This document shows positions 1-9,612 of a stretch of 64,000 nucleotides of DNA, piece by piece. Under the pieces are notes generated by a model. The model was not told where the DNA came from. It saw nothing but the letters and a program-made list of their open reading frames with translations, and did not search any database. The DNA comes from Astrothelium macrocarpum (lineage: Eukaryota > Ascomycota > Dothideomycetes > Trypetheliales > Trypetheliaceae): contig JAGEMR010000057.1 in NCBI GenBank assembly GCA_021030915.1, positions 62,001 to 126,000 of the forward strand, in the 5' to 3' direction. Within the stretch, counting starts at the first letter, position 1. Every line of letters begins with the position of its first letter. The position numbers were made by a program, and so were the translations under genes.

Positions 1-31
1 TCTCTGTAGCTGTTTTAAAAAATCTCGCCGG

Positions 32-1402
32 ATGGCAGGACCAACCTTCACATTACTAGCAGGAGATAGAAATGGAGTTGGTCTCTTCATTAGATCTGAC
101 GAAGACTATGATTTACGAGAAAGGACTAGGGTCAATTCTGGATTATCAAAGGAGATACCGCTAGCTTCTCCTGAGGAGATCTGCGAGGCCCTAGATTCCG
201 GTGATCTCCCAGAGTCTTCGGTCCTGGGTTATGTGGAAAAACTGTGGTTAAATCCAATGATTCAACTTCCCAACCTTAAGAAGGGCATTTGGGCCAAGTC
301 TTTTGATTTTACGTCATTCCTAAGATCACTCCACGGTGTCGTACTTGCTATTGATGTGTTTGACCAATTGTCTGGTGCAATGATTCATTTAGGCCTCATC
401 ACGAACCCAATTCACGAAGCGCATTGGATTCCAGAAACAGTAACAGGGACTCTGACCCGACAAGAAAAGTTTTCTTGCATCGCAATGTTGGAATCTGGAT
501 CCCACAACATACCTCCAGAGGACATGAACGATGTGATCGCCATCTCCGCTCGGAATAGCATATTCGTGTCTCGGATCCTACTGAGTGATCCTTTCTCTTC
601 CGACCACAAAAGAGACATTACCCGAGTCGTTGGGAACGTGGGTCGAACCGGCATAGTTCTGATGGTCGCACCTCAGGCACCACGTTTACGGCAGACTAAT
701 CTCGGAGATTGGACTCGGGTAGCTCATGTACCTTTTAACGGCAAATTAGAAGACAGCTTCAGCTCGACGTCCTTACATCTCCGATTCACAGAATTCGAGC
801 TGCCGCTCGACCGTGGGAATCGTGGAGCAATCGACAAAGATATCTGTATCGTTGAAACTTTGGTACAAATTTACGATCGGGGTGAATGGGTTGCTGATCT
901 GGACATCCTTCCATTATTTGATCCTTGCAATGACCTCGTCCGCCGGTCCCAAATCCGGTGCAATGGCTGCTCGCAAACTAGTAAGCTGCCTCCTCAGCTG
1001 AAATCCATCGAGCACTGGGAGGAGCTTCTTGACGTTCCGGAGGGCTGGGGCCTGGAGCAGGTCGGCGTTGTCAAGGCCTACGATAATTGGCTTGCTCGGC
1101 TTGCTGCCGCATGCTTTTGCTTGCAAAGGAGATTTCGTCTCGTCATATTACCGACTCAGCAGCCATGCTGGGCTTGCTGTTGTAGAAAACGCTGGGGATG
1201 GAATCAGGAAACTATTCTCACAACCATTAAATCGGCATCCGCTGGTGGACCGACCGGTCATGAGACTAATGAAGACGACGTGGTGGATGAATACGAATCA
1301 GATGATTCAGATGAATCCGTCGTTTCGGTTGTACCGGTTGAGGGTTGGGAGGAGGGTACGACGGTCGAAGAACATCACCTGCCTCAAGTATTTATCATAT
1401 AG
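32..1402 (+). CDS. Conserved fungal protein of unknown function (456 aa, single exon)
   Basis: The frame is open from an ATG close to the window edge to a TAG, without introns. The protein resembles a family widespread in filamentous ascomycetes that I know only as hypothetical. Its features are a segment around residues 170-215 (ARNSIFV, then NVGRTGIVLMVAPQ), a 'TSLHLRFTEFELP' stretch, and 'DRGEWVADLDIL' near residue 290. A 'WEELLDVPEG...NWLARLAA' block follows. Two short cysteine groups (CNGC near 315, CWACCC near 385) and an acidic tail (residues about 405-430) are visible. No catalytic motif, signal peptide or membrane segment is evident. Function unknown. Its stop lies 231 bp before the S15 gene on the same strand. 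An upstream exon outside the window cannot be excluded. Confidence 0.7.
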   Translation: MAGPTFTLLAGDRNGVGLFIRSDEDYDLRERTRVNSGLSKEIPLASPEEICEALDSGDLPESSVLGYVEKLWLNPMIQLPNLKKGIWAKSFDFTSFLRSLHGVVLAIDVFDQLSGAMIHLGLITNPIHEAHWIPETVTGTLTRQEKFSCIAMLESGSHNIPPEDMNDVIAISARNSIFVSRILLSDPFSSDHKRDITRVVGNVGRTGIVLMVAPQAPRLRQTNLGDWTRVAHVPFNGKLEDSFSSTSLHLRFTEFELPLDRGNRGAIDKDICIVETLVQIYDRGEWVADLDILPLFDPCNDLVRRSQIRCNGCSQTSKLPPQLKSIEHWEELLDVPEGWGLEQVGVVKAYDNWLARLAAACFCLQRRFRLVILPTQQPCWACCCRKRWGWNQETILTTIKSASAGGPTGHETNEDDVVDEYESDDSDESVVSVVPVEGWEEGTTVEEHHLPQVFII

Positions 1403-1633
1403 TCTAGTACATCATGTCAACATAGCTTCTTTGTAGTTCTTCTCGCTTCTTAGCTTTCTCCAGACAATCTTTCACAGAGCCAAGCTTGGCTACGATGATG
1501 TTGTTAAAAGGTTGCATTCAAAGCATCGGAGCTCGCTAAAACGTTGTTGCGAGTGCAGCCCACTTGGCGAAATATACCCAGCGGCAACCACTTCGACGTC
1601 GGGCTACCCAACTTATCGCAATCATCATCAATC

Positions 1634-2376
1634 ATGGCGGATCAGGAATACGTATGTCTCGATTGTTCTGATGGCTCTAATTAAGATGACATGCTAACGT
1701 TTTGATGTCCTAGAACGCTGAAGAAGCCGCTGGTACGAACCACCTACTGCATTCATTTGTCTCTGCATCTGCGTTTGATGTTATCGAGCACGTCAATGAT
1801 TTAATCACAAGCTGACATTTGCCTAAACTGTAGAACTCAAGAAGAGAAGAGCCTTCCGCAAATTTCAATACCGTGGTATTGACCTCGACCAGTACGGATA
1901 TAGCCCACCTTGTATTTGTTTCAAAGATTGCCAAGGTGGCTAACGGACCTTTCAGACTCCTTGACCTCTCTTCCGAACAGCTACGAGATGTAGTACACGC
2001 TCGGGCTCGCCGTCGATTCAACCGTGGCCTAAAGCGCAAGCCAATGGGCTTGATCAAGAAGCTGCGGAAAGCGAAGCAGGAGGCCAAGCCAAATGAGAAG
2101 CCGGACTCTGTTAAAACGCACTTGCGAGACATGATCGTTGTGCCGGAAATGATTGGAAGCGTCATTGGTATTTACTCGGGCAAAGAATTCAATCAGGTGG
2201 AAATCAAGCCGGAAATGGTCGGCCACTATCTCGCAGAGTTCTCAATCTCATAGTAAGATCACTTGTGGATATTATTTGTTGAGTAAAAGAACTAAAAAAT
2301 TTTCAGCAAACCTGTCAAGCACGGTAGGCCAGGTATCGGTGCTACACACTCTTCTCGTTTCATTCCATTGAAATAG
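1634..2376 (+). CDS. rps15: 40S ribosomal protein S15 (uS19), five exons
   Basis: Encodes the small-subunit protein uS19, which sits at the head of the 40S subunit and contacts the decoding region. Exons are 1634-1651, 1714-1732, 1834-1891, 1956-2252 and 2307-2376. Joined in frame they begin MADQEY and end with RFIPLK. The conserved core is clear: KRRAFRKFQYRGIDL, then LLDLSSEQLRDVVHARARRR, KTHLRDMIVVPEM, KEFNQVEIKPEM and HYLAEFSISYKPVKH. All four introns are GT-AG and 48-101 nt long. Two of them fall within the first 14 codons, a common arrangement for fungal ribosomal protein genes. The short first exons are invisible to simple open-frame searches, but the frame joins leave no doubt. Length is as expected for the family. 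Confidence 0.97.
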
Positions 2377-3418
2377 GCGCTTTGGGAATTTGGCTGGTAC
2401 TCTAGTTTCAAGACAAATCAATTAGGCACACAATCGTGCAGTTGCTTTACGATACCATCATCTTTCTTCCACATAATCAAACTGAGTATTGCCGAAACGT
2501 GCCAATGTCCCATATCTTAGATACAGGCTTTCACTAAAAAGATAGGCCGCAAATGGTATCTATTATAGACAATACTCGCTACCTCTCGAGCAAGAATATA
2601 GTCTACAATGTCATTTATTGCCCCACATCCTGTATGTCTTTCGTGGCCTCACAAGACCAATTTTGTGAAAACAGACGTTTAAGCTCCGCCTTGATGGAGC
2701 TGGTGTCACGATTAGCCGGATAATTGAGAACCGTGAAAGGAATGGCTCGTTAAGATCGCTGCAGTCATTTCCCACAGCTGTCGAAGTTTAGGCTCAGAAG
2801 AGGCCTACCAAATGCAATTGAGACTACAAGGTTCCTTTGTGCTACACCTAATTTCCCCATCATACCCTTACTCTTATGCTTATTCAAAGCTGAAGTCTGG
2901 GGCATTAGCGAAAGCATCCGTCGCGCTAACTTCAACGGAACGGCATGGATAGTGTAGGCTTTCTTGCTCTGAAAACTTTGTGGGTTAATGACAAGATCAG
3001 GTGAATGGTCTTGTAGGATCTTGCGGACAAAGGGATCGGAGCAACATAGGAAGGAATAATTGCTGAAAACGGGTAGGGGCCAGCTGTACCAATTGCGTGC
3101 TCAATAGTTTGTCAAATCAGACGTCAGAGTAAAAATAAATAGTAAGCATGTTTCTGCCCTTGCATAAATTAAGAGCCGGAACTGCCCGAAGCTCAAAGTG
3201 GCATCATTTCTTATATTAGTGAGCGATTTCCAAACATAATTTTTTGCCATGGCGGGATTGATTATAAACAGAAAAGGATGAGAATGTTCCACTTGCGTGT
3301 GCGTCATCGATGTTTTGTCAATTTCAGTGATTAATTTCCTCTTCACTTCTCCCTTTTTTTTTCGCCTGTGAACCTATTCAACGATAGAGATTGAAATTTT
3401 CGCTTCTCAAGTTCCAAA
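2377..3418. other. Intergenic region between rps15 and CYS3
   Basis: No credible coding frame is visible on either strand. The last 60 bp contain a pyrimidine tract (around 3346-3362) directly before the CYS3 start, as is common in fungal 5' leaders. Confidence 0.5.
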
Positions 3419-4853
3419 ATGGCAAATTCAAAACATCCAATTGATACGCCTCCACGTCCGCCCTCGCCTGTTCACCGTTTTGGCACTTTGGCGGTCCATG
3501 CAGGGTCTCCCCATGATCCTGTGACCGGAGCTGTGATTGAGACTGTGCGTGCAGCTTTTTGGTCCTTCGCTTCGTCTCTTTAACGTTATAAAGATCTCAT
3601 TATCCACGACATTCGCCCAAACCTCCGTCGCCAAGCCGGTAGGAGCGTATGAATACACAAGAAGCTCCAACCCAAACAGGTAGGCGAAAGCTTATGTTCA
3701 ATATCGTCATTGAGGGTGTTTAGCACCTAGCTAAAATCGTCTAGAGAAAATTTCGAGACTGCCATAGCGGCATTGGAACATGCGCGTTACGCACTCGCAT
3801 TTTCATCCGGCTCTGCAGCCACAGCTACCATTCTCCAATCCCTCGCCGCCGGCTCCCATGTCGTTTCCGTTTCCGATGTATACGGAGGAACTCATCGATA
3901 CTTTACAAAAGTCGCGTTAGCACATGGTGTACAAGTCACCTTTTCACCCAGCATCGAGGTCGACGTGGAGGGACTCATCCGCCCAAACGAGACAAAACTC
4001 ATCTGGATCGAAAGCCCAAGCAACCCCACGCTCAGTCTCGTCGACATCCGCGCCGTAGCTCGCATCGCACACCAACACGGCATCATGGTCGTCGTCGACA
4101 ACACCTTCCTCAGCCCCTACATCCAAAACCCCCTCGACCACGGCGCCGACATCGTCGTCCACTCCGTAACCAAATACATCAACGGCCACTCCGTTCGTCC
4201 CCCCCCCCTCCCCTTCCCTCCACAATCCCCCCAACTAACTTCCACCCCCACAGGACGTCCTCATGGGCGCAGCAGCCTTCAACTCACCCGACCTCCACAC
4301 GCGCCTCACCTTCCTGCAAAACGCCATCGGCGCGGTACCCTCAGCCTTCGACTGCTGGCTCGCGCACCGCGGGCTCAAAACGCTGCACCTGCGCGCGGCC
4401 GCATGCTCCGCCAACGCGCTGGCGCTCGCGACCGCGCTCGCGGCCTCGCCGCACGTGCGCGCCGTCAACTACCCGGGGCTGGCGGCGCACGCGCAGCGGC
4501 GCGTGGCGCTGGCGCAGCACCGCGACGGCATGGGTGGCGGGATGTTGAGTTTTCGTATTGTTGGCGGGAAGGAGGCCGCTGAGCGGTTCTGTCAGGCGAC
4601 GCGCATCTTCACGCTTGCGGAGAGCTTGGGGGGTGTGGAGAGTTTGGTCGAGGTGCCCGGTGGGATGACGCATGCGGGCATTCCGAGGGAGCAGAGGGAG
4701 GCGGCGGGCGTGTGGGATGATTTGGTGAGGGTGAGTTGTGGGGTGGAGGATGGGGAGGATTTGAGGGCGGATGTGCTGCAGGCGTTGGAGAGGGCGGTGG
4801 TGGGGGGGAAGGTGGAGAATGGTGATGGGGTGAATGGAATGTCGGAGAGGTAG
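3419..4853 (+). CDS. CYS3: Cystathionine gamma-lyase (transsulfuration PLP enzyme), four exons
   Basis: PLP-dependent enzyme that cleaves cystathionine to cysteine, ammonia and 2-oxobutyrate in the cytosol. Exons 3419-3544, 3594-3679, 3745-4192 and 4254-4853 join to a 419-aa protein, the usual family length. Recognisable blocks are LSTTFAQ, YEYTRSSNPNRENFE, FSSGSAATATILQSL, SDVYGGTHRYF and VVVDNTFLSPYIQNPL. The PLP lysine lies in HSVTKYINGHSD (about K214). LAESLGGVESLVEVP follows near the C-terminus. The match to yeast Cys3 is closer than to cystathionine beta-lyases or gamma-synthases. The third donor is the less common GTTCGT, but the join restores the invariant NGHSDVLMG. The last exon is very GC-rich and changes from C-rich to G-rich codons along its length. 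Confidence 0.95.
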
Positions 4854-5151
4854 GGGGAGTGTGGTGGAGGTTTGGAGGTGGGAATGATGGATAGACTTAG
4901 AGGCTGTGCCGAGCAAGGCGTTGGTTTTGGAATGATATTCTTCCTAATAATATTATTATAAATTCATAATTGATAAGGGAGATCCCTGGATTCATCCGAT
5001 CTGTTATTCCAAGGAGACTATATTAATTTGCTCGATTTAATGTTGAAGCGCTTTCTTTCTGAAAGCTGTTTATATATGAGGGGTATCCTACGCATTGCAA
5101 ACCAATCCTATGAATCCACAAGAGTTTATCCAATCATCCACTGCGCCCTTC
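4854..5151. other. Convergent 3' intergenic spacer
   Basis: Spacer between the 3' ends of CYS3 (+) and the small acidic-protein gene (-). It contains an A+T-rich stretch near 4935-4975 that may hold 3'-end processing signals. No gene is seen. Confidence 0.4.
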
Positions 5152-5758
5152 TCAATCAGTCGCGTTCGGGTATCCATCACGGTCCACTGGATTCGCCGGT
5201 CCGCCTCGCTGTCCCAACACTCCTCCCACATCCACATTCTTCTCCCTCTGCTGCTCAATCGCCTCCCTCAACGGCGCCTGCTCTGCCTTCTTCCTACACA
5301 CAACCTGCATTAGCAATGGCCTTTACCCCCTTTCAGAGCACGAAATCAAGTTCTCACCTGTCCAAATCACTCTCCAAGCCCTCCATTCCCCCAGTCGCCC
5401 CAGTCCGGCCGTCTCCCCCAGCAACAGCATCATACACCTTTCCCTCGCCCGGGGCGCCCATCTGCTCCGCATCGAGTTCCTGATGGCGGCCCACGTCCTC
5501 CTCGCTCAAGCCGCTCGCTTCTTCGCCGGGTCCCGCGCCGCGAACCCCGCGCGCCATGGATGTGGGGACGGGCTGGGCGTCATCGGCGTCGGAGGTCGAG
5601 ATGGAGATGTCGGTGGAGACGCGAATGTCTGTTGGCGAGAAGGAGTTGTCGGGCTCGGAGGCCGTGGAGGTTTCGGCGGCGGACTTGGAGACGGGGTTCG
5701 AGGCGGTGGTGTATGCTGTGTCGAGGGGGGGTTGCGCGGGGCCTGTGGGGTCGGACAT
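5152..5758 (-). CDS. Small disordered conserved fungal protein (180 aa, two exons)
   Basis: Exon 1 (5358-5758) starts MSDPTGPAQPP. A 64-nt GT-AG intron (5294-5357) leads to exon 2 (5152-5293), which ends in DRDGYPNATD. The N-terminal two thirds are Pro/Ser/Thr/Asp-rich and look disordered. The C-terminal third (RKKAEQAPLREAIEQQREK, then VGGVLGQRGGPANPVDRDGYPN) looks like the conserved part. I do not recognise a named family and see no membrane segment or signal peptide. A different acceptor 12 nt upstream of the one chosen would change the frame and stop early, so the chosen one is preferred. It is divergent from the NAD(P)HX dehydratase gene. Codons run from strongly C-rich at the start to G-rich at the end of exon 1. 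Confidence 0.7.
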
Positions 5759-6138
5759 TTTTGTGGGTGGTAGGGTTAGGATTGGAGAATTATGTATGGT
5801 GGGATTTCCTCTGGGAAAGGGTTTGAATTGGTGAATTGAGGTAAGAGGGATTAGGAATAGTGGTGGTAGACGGGGTTTAAATGTTGATGAAAGGCTACTA
5901 CTTATCAGGCTGGAGAATTAAAAAAAAAAAGCAAATTGCAAAGGTGGTGTGGTTTTGGTGGGTTTGTTTTCGTCAATGACGTCGAGGGGCACGTCACTTT
6001 AAGCAAAGCGCCACTCGATGCTCTAATGGGATTTTGGACATGCAATTCTCATCTTCCCATTGCCGTCTGCTACCCTGCATTTCTCGATACTTTCTTGAAA
6101 GCTACCCTTACAGACCACTTTAATATTAATTGATTACA
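5759..6138. promoter_or_regulatory. Divergent promoter between the 180-aa protein gene and NAXD
   Basis: A 380-bp spacer separates two starts on opposite strands, so it should contain both promoters. It holds an A-run near 5921-5931. I see no certain TATA box or named transcription-factor site. Confidence 0.5.
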
Positions 6139-7245
6139 ATGGCGTCTAGAAAAGAGCTTCTTGGTAAGGTTTACAAGCTTGTACCACCTATGCTTGATAA
6201 ATTTCACAAAGGTACCCTTGCCCCAATCAGGTGATAATGATCTAGCAGAAATCCTAATCTTGATGCAGGCCAGCTTGGAAGAGTAGCAGTCATAGGTGGA
6301 AGTGAAGATTACACCGGGGCTCCCTATTTCTCTGCCATGGCCTCTGCCAAGCTCGGCGCAGACATGGTACTTCCCCATCTCTCTTATCTTTCCTCCAAAT
6401 ACCCCTGAGCCTCTTTTGCTCCATGATAACGCCAACTAAGATGCATCCAGAGCCACGTCATCTGCGAGCCCGGCGCCGGTCAAGTCATCAAAACCTACTC
6501 TCCTAATCTCATGGTCCATCCATACATGCGGCAAACCAAAAACCTCACGTCATCCGAAACACTCGACTCCGTCTCCAGTGAAGTCATCGCCATGCTGAGC
6601 CGCCTGCATGTCGTGGTCATCGGCCCTGGGCTCGGCCGCGACAAGACAATGCAGGATACATGCGCGCGCGTGATTCAAGAAGCGCGACAGCGTGGCATCC
6701 CCTTTGTGCTGGACGCCGACGGGCTGTACCTCGCGCAGACGCGACCGGAGTTGGTGCAAGGATGCACCGAGTGCATCTTGACGCCGAATGTGGTGGAGTT
6801 TGGCCGGCTGCTCAAGAGCAAGGGGATGGATGGCGAGGCGGGCGATCCGACGAAGCTGTGTGAGAGGCTGGCTGAGGCGTTTGGGGGTGTGACCATCATT
6901 CAGAAGGGCAAGGAAGACTATATCAGTAATGGGCGGCATACGTTGGTGAGTGATGGGGAGGGCGGACTGAAGAGGTCCGGAGGACAGGGGGATACGTTGA
7001 CGGGGAGCTTGGCGACGTTATTGGCATATCGGAAGGCGTATCATGATCGAATATGGGAGCACGAGAACGACATGGATCCGAGTGAGACGTTGGCGGTGGC
7101 GGCGTATGGGGGCAGTTCGGTGACGAGGGAGTGCTCGCGGTTGGCATTCAAGGAGAAAGGGAGAGCGCTGCAGGCGGGTGATTTGACCGAGCATGTGCAT
7201 ACGGCGTTCTTGAATCTCATTGGCGAAAAGACGGCGAGGCTGTAA
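6139..7245 (+). CDS. NAXD: ATP-dependent (S)-NAD(P)H-hydrate dehydratase, three exons
   Basis: Metabolite-repair enzyme that dehydrates the damaged hydrates of NADH and NADPH back to the normal cofactors using ATP (CARKD/YjeF C-terminal, ribokinase-like fold). Exons 6139-6211, 6269-6366 and 6451-7245 join to 321 aa. The start MASRKELLGKVYKLVPPM is followed by GQLGRVAVIGGSEDYTGAPYFSA, which spans the first splice. Further marks are VVVIGPGLGRD, FVLDADGLYL, CILTPNVVEFGRL and the signature GGQGDTLTGSLAT near residue 234, whose Asp is the expected catalytic base. No mitochondrial targeting sequence is obvious with this start. The partner epimerase (NAXE) is not in the window. Confidence 0.95.
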
Positions 7246-7490
7246 AAATGGAAAGCGTGTATTCTGTATATTCATGATAATGCATGACATCTGCGCTACA
7301 ATAAAATGGTGCATCCGCATGAACCCAAGTGGGTCTTGCATGCTGCCGGAATATTGGACCTTTCCGTCCTGTCAATTAGCCTTGGGTTTTTTAAATGGGC
7401 CTTTTTGAGCATGCGGCTCTAGACTAGGGGCAATCCCCAGAAGCATCAGATCCTTCCAAGACTGAGCATAACCCGTAACGTCAATAAACC

Positions 7491-9104
7491 TTAAGCATCG
7501 GATTCTTCGCCCGCCATACCTCGTTTTAGATCCAGGTCGTTCTGTAACGTGTCAATCTTGGTTTGCAAACGCTGCCTCAACAGCGGGTTCGTCTGCGCAT
7601 TCATCTGTGCAATTGCATTTTGTACTTCGCGTTCCAAATCAGCAATTTCTTCACGTCGTTGAGCGGCCTCTTGTTGCTGAGCAAGCGCTTCTTCGTCCAT
7701 CTCGTTGGCGCCATCGTTTGCGTCAGATTCATCGTCGTCATCGCCAGTGTCATCAACCTCTGATACTTCTTGCGTTGCTGCTTGACCGTTTGGCTCTGCA
7801 GAGCTAGGCGTTGCAGCCATATCGGTAGATGGGATCGGTTGATCAGGATCAGCGGGTTGGTCATCATCGTCGCCGAGCGCATCTTCCATCTCTGCTTCGA
7901 GCTCGGCAATGTCCTGTTCTTCGCCCCCAAAGTAATCGTTGCCTTCTGGTTGATCCTGGTCGCCTTCGAAGTAGGCCTCTCCTTCGGCCTCGCTTTGTTC
8001 CGACTCGCTCGAGTCTCGTGTGGTATTCAAGTCCAGCCAGTTGTATTCTGACCTTCCGCCATTCGCAGTAGCAGCCCTGTCCTTTTCAAGCAGCCGCTCA
8101 ACTTCGTCCTCCACAGCCTCGATGGTCCGGTAGCTGACACGTTTTCTAAACCTCCTCTTTCGAACCCAATGCATCGGTGGCGTAAGTCCATGTGCATACT
8201 GCCAAGTCGTCTGATCCACCTCTTTTGGTAGAGGTACAGTTTTTGCAGCATCTTCATTTGGCACTGGCCCTAGCACAAGCAACATCTGACAAAGATCAGC
8301 GCTCTTCCACCATCCTCGTCTGTCCCAGCTCTTCATGCTTTCAATCACACATGGTAGATCCACCATGGTGGCAGCGTAGTGTTTACCCTTGATTGTGACC
8401 ACTGACCGGCGACCCTCACGATCGAGAAATCGTAGAGACACGTCTGCACCACCTTCACTTTGCTTGAGACCTAGCTTCTTCTCTTCAATCGCTTTGCGCA
8501 GATATTCGCGGTCTTCGCCAGGAGTCATGCGCAAAATAAATTGAGATTCGATTGCAGGATCAATTTCGACATCTGATGCTTCACTATCATAACCAACCCC
8601 AGGCGGTCGGGGAGGAGGCTGACCGCTATGCTTGACTCGGACTCGTGGGGTGATTGCAGGCTTGCTGGGCTCTTGTTTTGCTTTGATTTTGATTTTTGGA
8701 AGTGAAGGTCGCGAGCTAAGAATAGGCGGGACAGCGGGTATGTCGGGGTTAATAATAGAGGCCTTGCGCCCAGCACCTTTCGCCACCCGTTTTGCGACTG
8801 GAGAATCATCGTCTCCATCCCTTGCTCGTTTCTTTGGGCCTTTGGTTGTGGAGGCGGCAGCTGTATTAGGATCCTTTCGAGTATACTTGCGTTTCTTCTT
8901 CTCCGGTGCAGGCGCAGATGCAGCGCTTGGAGCAGGAACGATAGCAGCAGTTTCAGTGGAGGGAGTTGCGGCAGTAGAAGTCTTAATCTTCAGTTTGAGT
9001 GATGGAGTAGGATTGGGATCTGGAGCTGGCGTTGGCGCTGCGGAGGCGCCAGTATTGATTTTCAGCTTCATGGCGGGAGGTTTGGTGGAGGAAGAGGGAG
9101 ACAT
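7491..9104 (-). CDS. TAF7: Transcription initiation factor TFIID subunit TAF7 (537 aa)
   Basis: Nuclear subunit of TFIID, which recruits RNA polymerase II to promoters; TAF7 contacts TAF1. The frame is a single exon. The N-terminal 180 residues are low-complexity and basic, with repeated KLKI-type motifs and KKKRKYTRK. The TAFII55 N-terminal domain follows (about residues 180-330): ESQFILRMTPGEDREYLRKAI, RRSVVTIKGKHYAATMVDLPCVIESMK and HWVRKRRFRKRVS. The C-terminal part is highly acidic (residues about 355-460). It is followed by a predicted coiled coil with many Gln/Glu/Arg (about 465-530). This layout matches fungal TAF7. The gene converges with NAXD across a 245-bp spacer. Confidence 0.93.
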   Translation of the reverse strand: MSPSSSTKPPAMKLKINTGASAAPTPAPDPNPTPSLKLKIKTSTAATPSTETAAIVPAPSAASAPAPEKKKRKYTRKDPNTAAASTTKGPKKRARDGDDDSPVAKRVAKGAGRKASIINPDIPAVPPILSSRPSLPKIKIKAKQEPSKPAITPRVRVKHSGQPPPRPPGVGYDSEASDVEIDPAIESQFILRMTPGEDREYLRKAIEEKKLGLKQSEGGADVSLRFLDREGRRSVVTIKGKHYAATMVDLPCVIESMKSWDRRGWWKSADLCQMLLVLGPVPNEDAAKTVPLPKEVDQTTWQYAHGLTPPMHWVRKRRFRKRVSYRTIEAVEDEVERLLEKDRAATANGGRSEYNWLDLNTTRDSSESEQSEAEGEAYFEGDQDQPEGNDYFGGEEQDIAELEAEMEDALGDDDDQPADPDQPIPSTDMAATPSSAEPNGQAATQEVSEVDDTGDDDDESDANDGANEMDEEALAQQQEAAQRREEIADLEREVQNAIAQMNAQTNPLLRQRLQTKIDTLQNDLDLKRGMAGEESDA

Positions 9105-9612
9105 GATGGAGAGAAGTGAGGCTCTTATGAGCCATAGGCAGGAACACTCCTACACACACAAACGGATCGTGCCTGAGTCGGAGATGTGATGGACGCAAAT
9201 GATGCGCAACAAGGGTCCATCAACGACTAACTGTTTGTAGACTAGTGTAAATACAAATCATTGCATCTACCAAAGCTTTCATTGTCTAAGGCATGGTCGA
9301 ATGATCCATACGCTCAGTCTTGATGATTTAACTTTTAGCATACTGGTAGTGCGCTTGTTTCTCTTGACCATGTCTGAGCCCTCTGCAGGGACTGCAAGGA
9401 TATCGCGATTATAGACGTTCAAAGCTGGAGGTACGGGAAGCCAAGTACATTCTAAAAAAGAAACTTGTCTCTAGAACTAAGCCATCTAGAATCTACATAC
9501 TAGCTACGCAATCAAGGCCTAGGGCGCTTCACTTTTCTCTATGACAGCTGCATGGGTTTGGTTTACTCCCGCTCAATCCAATTAAGCAGAGGCCCCTTTC
9601 ACATTTCTGCCG
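9105..9612. other. Intergenic region upstream of TAF7
   Basis: It lies between the TAF7 start and the 3' end of the beta-lactamase-like gene, both on the minus strand. I see no gene or clear regulatory element. Confidence 0.4.
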
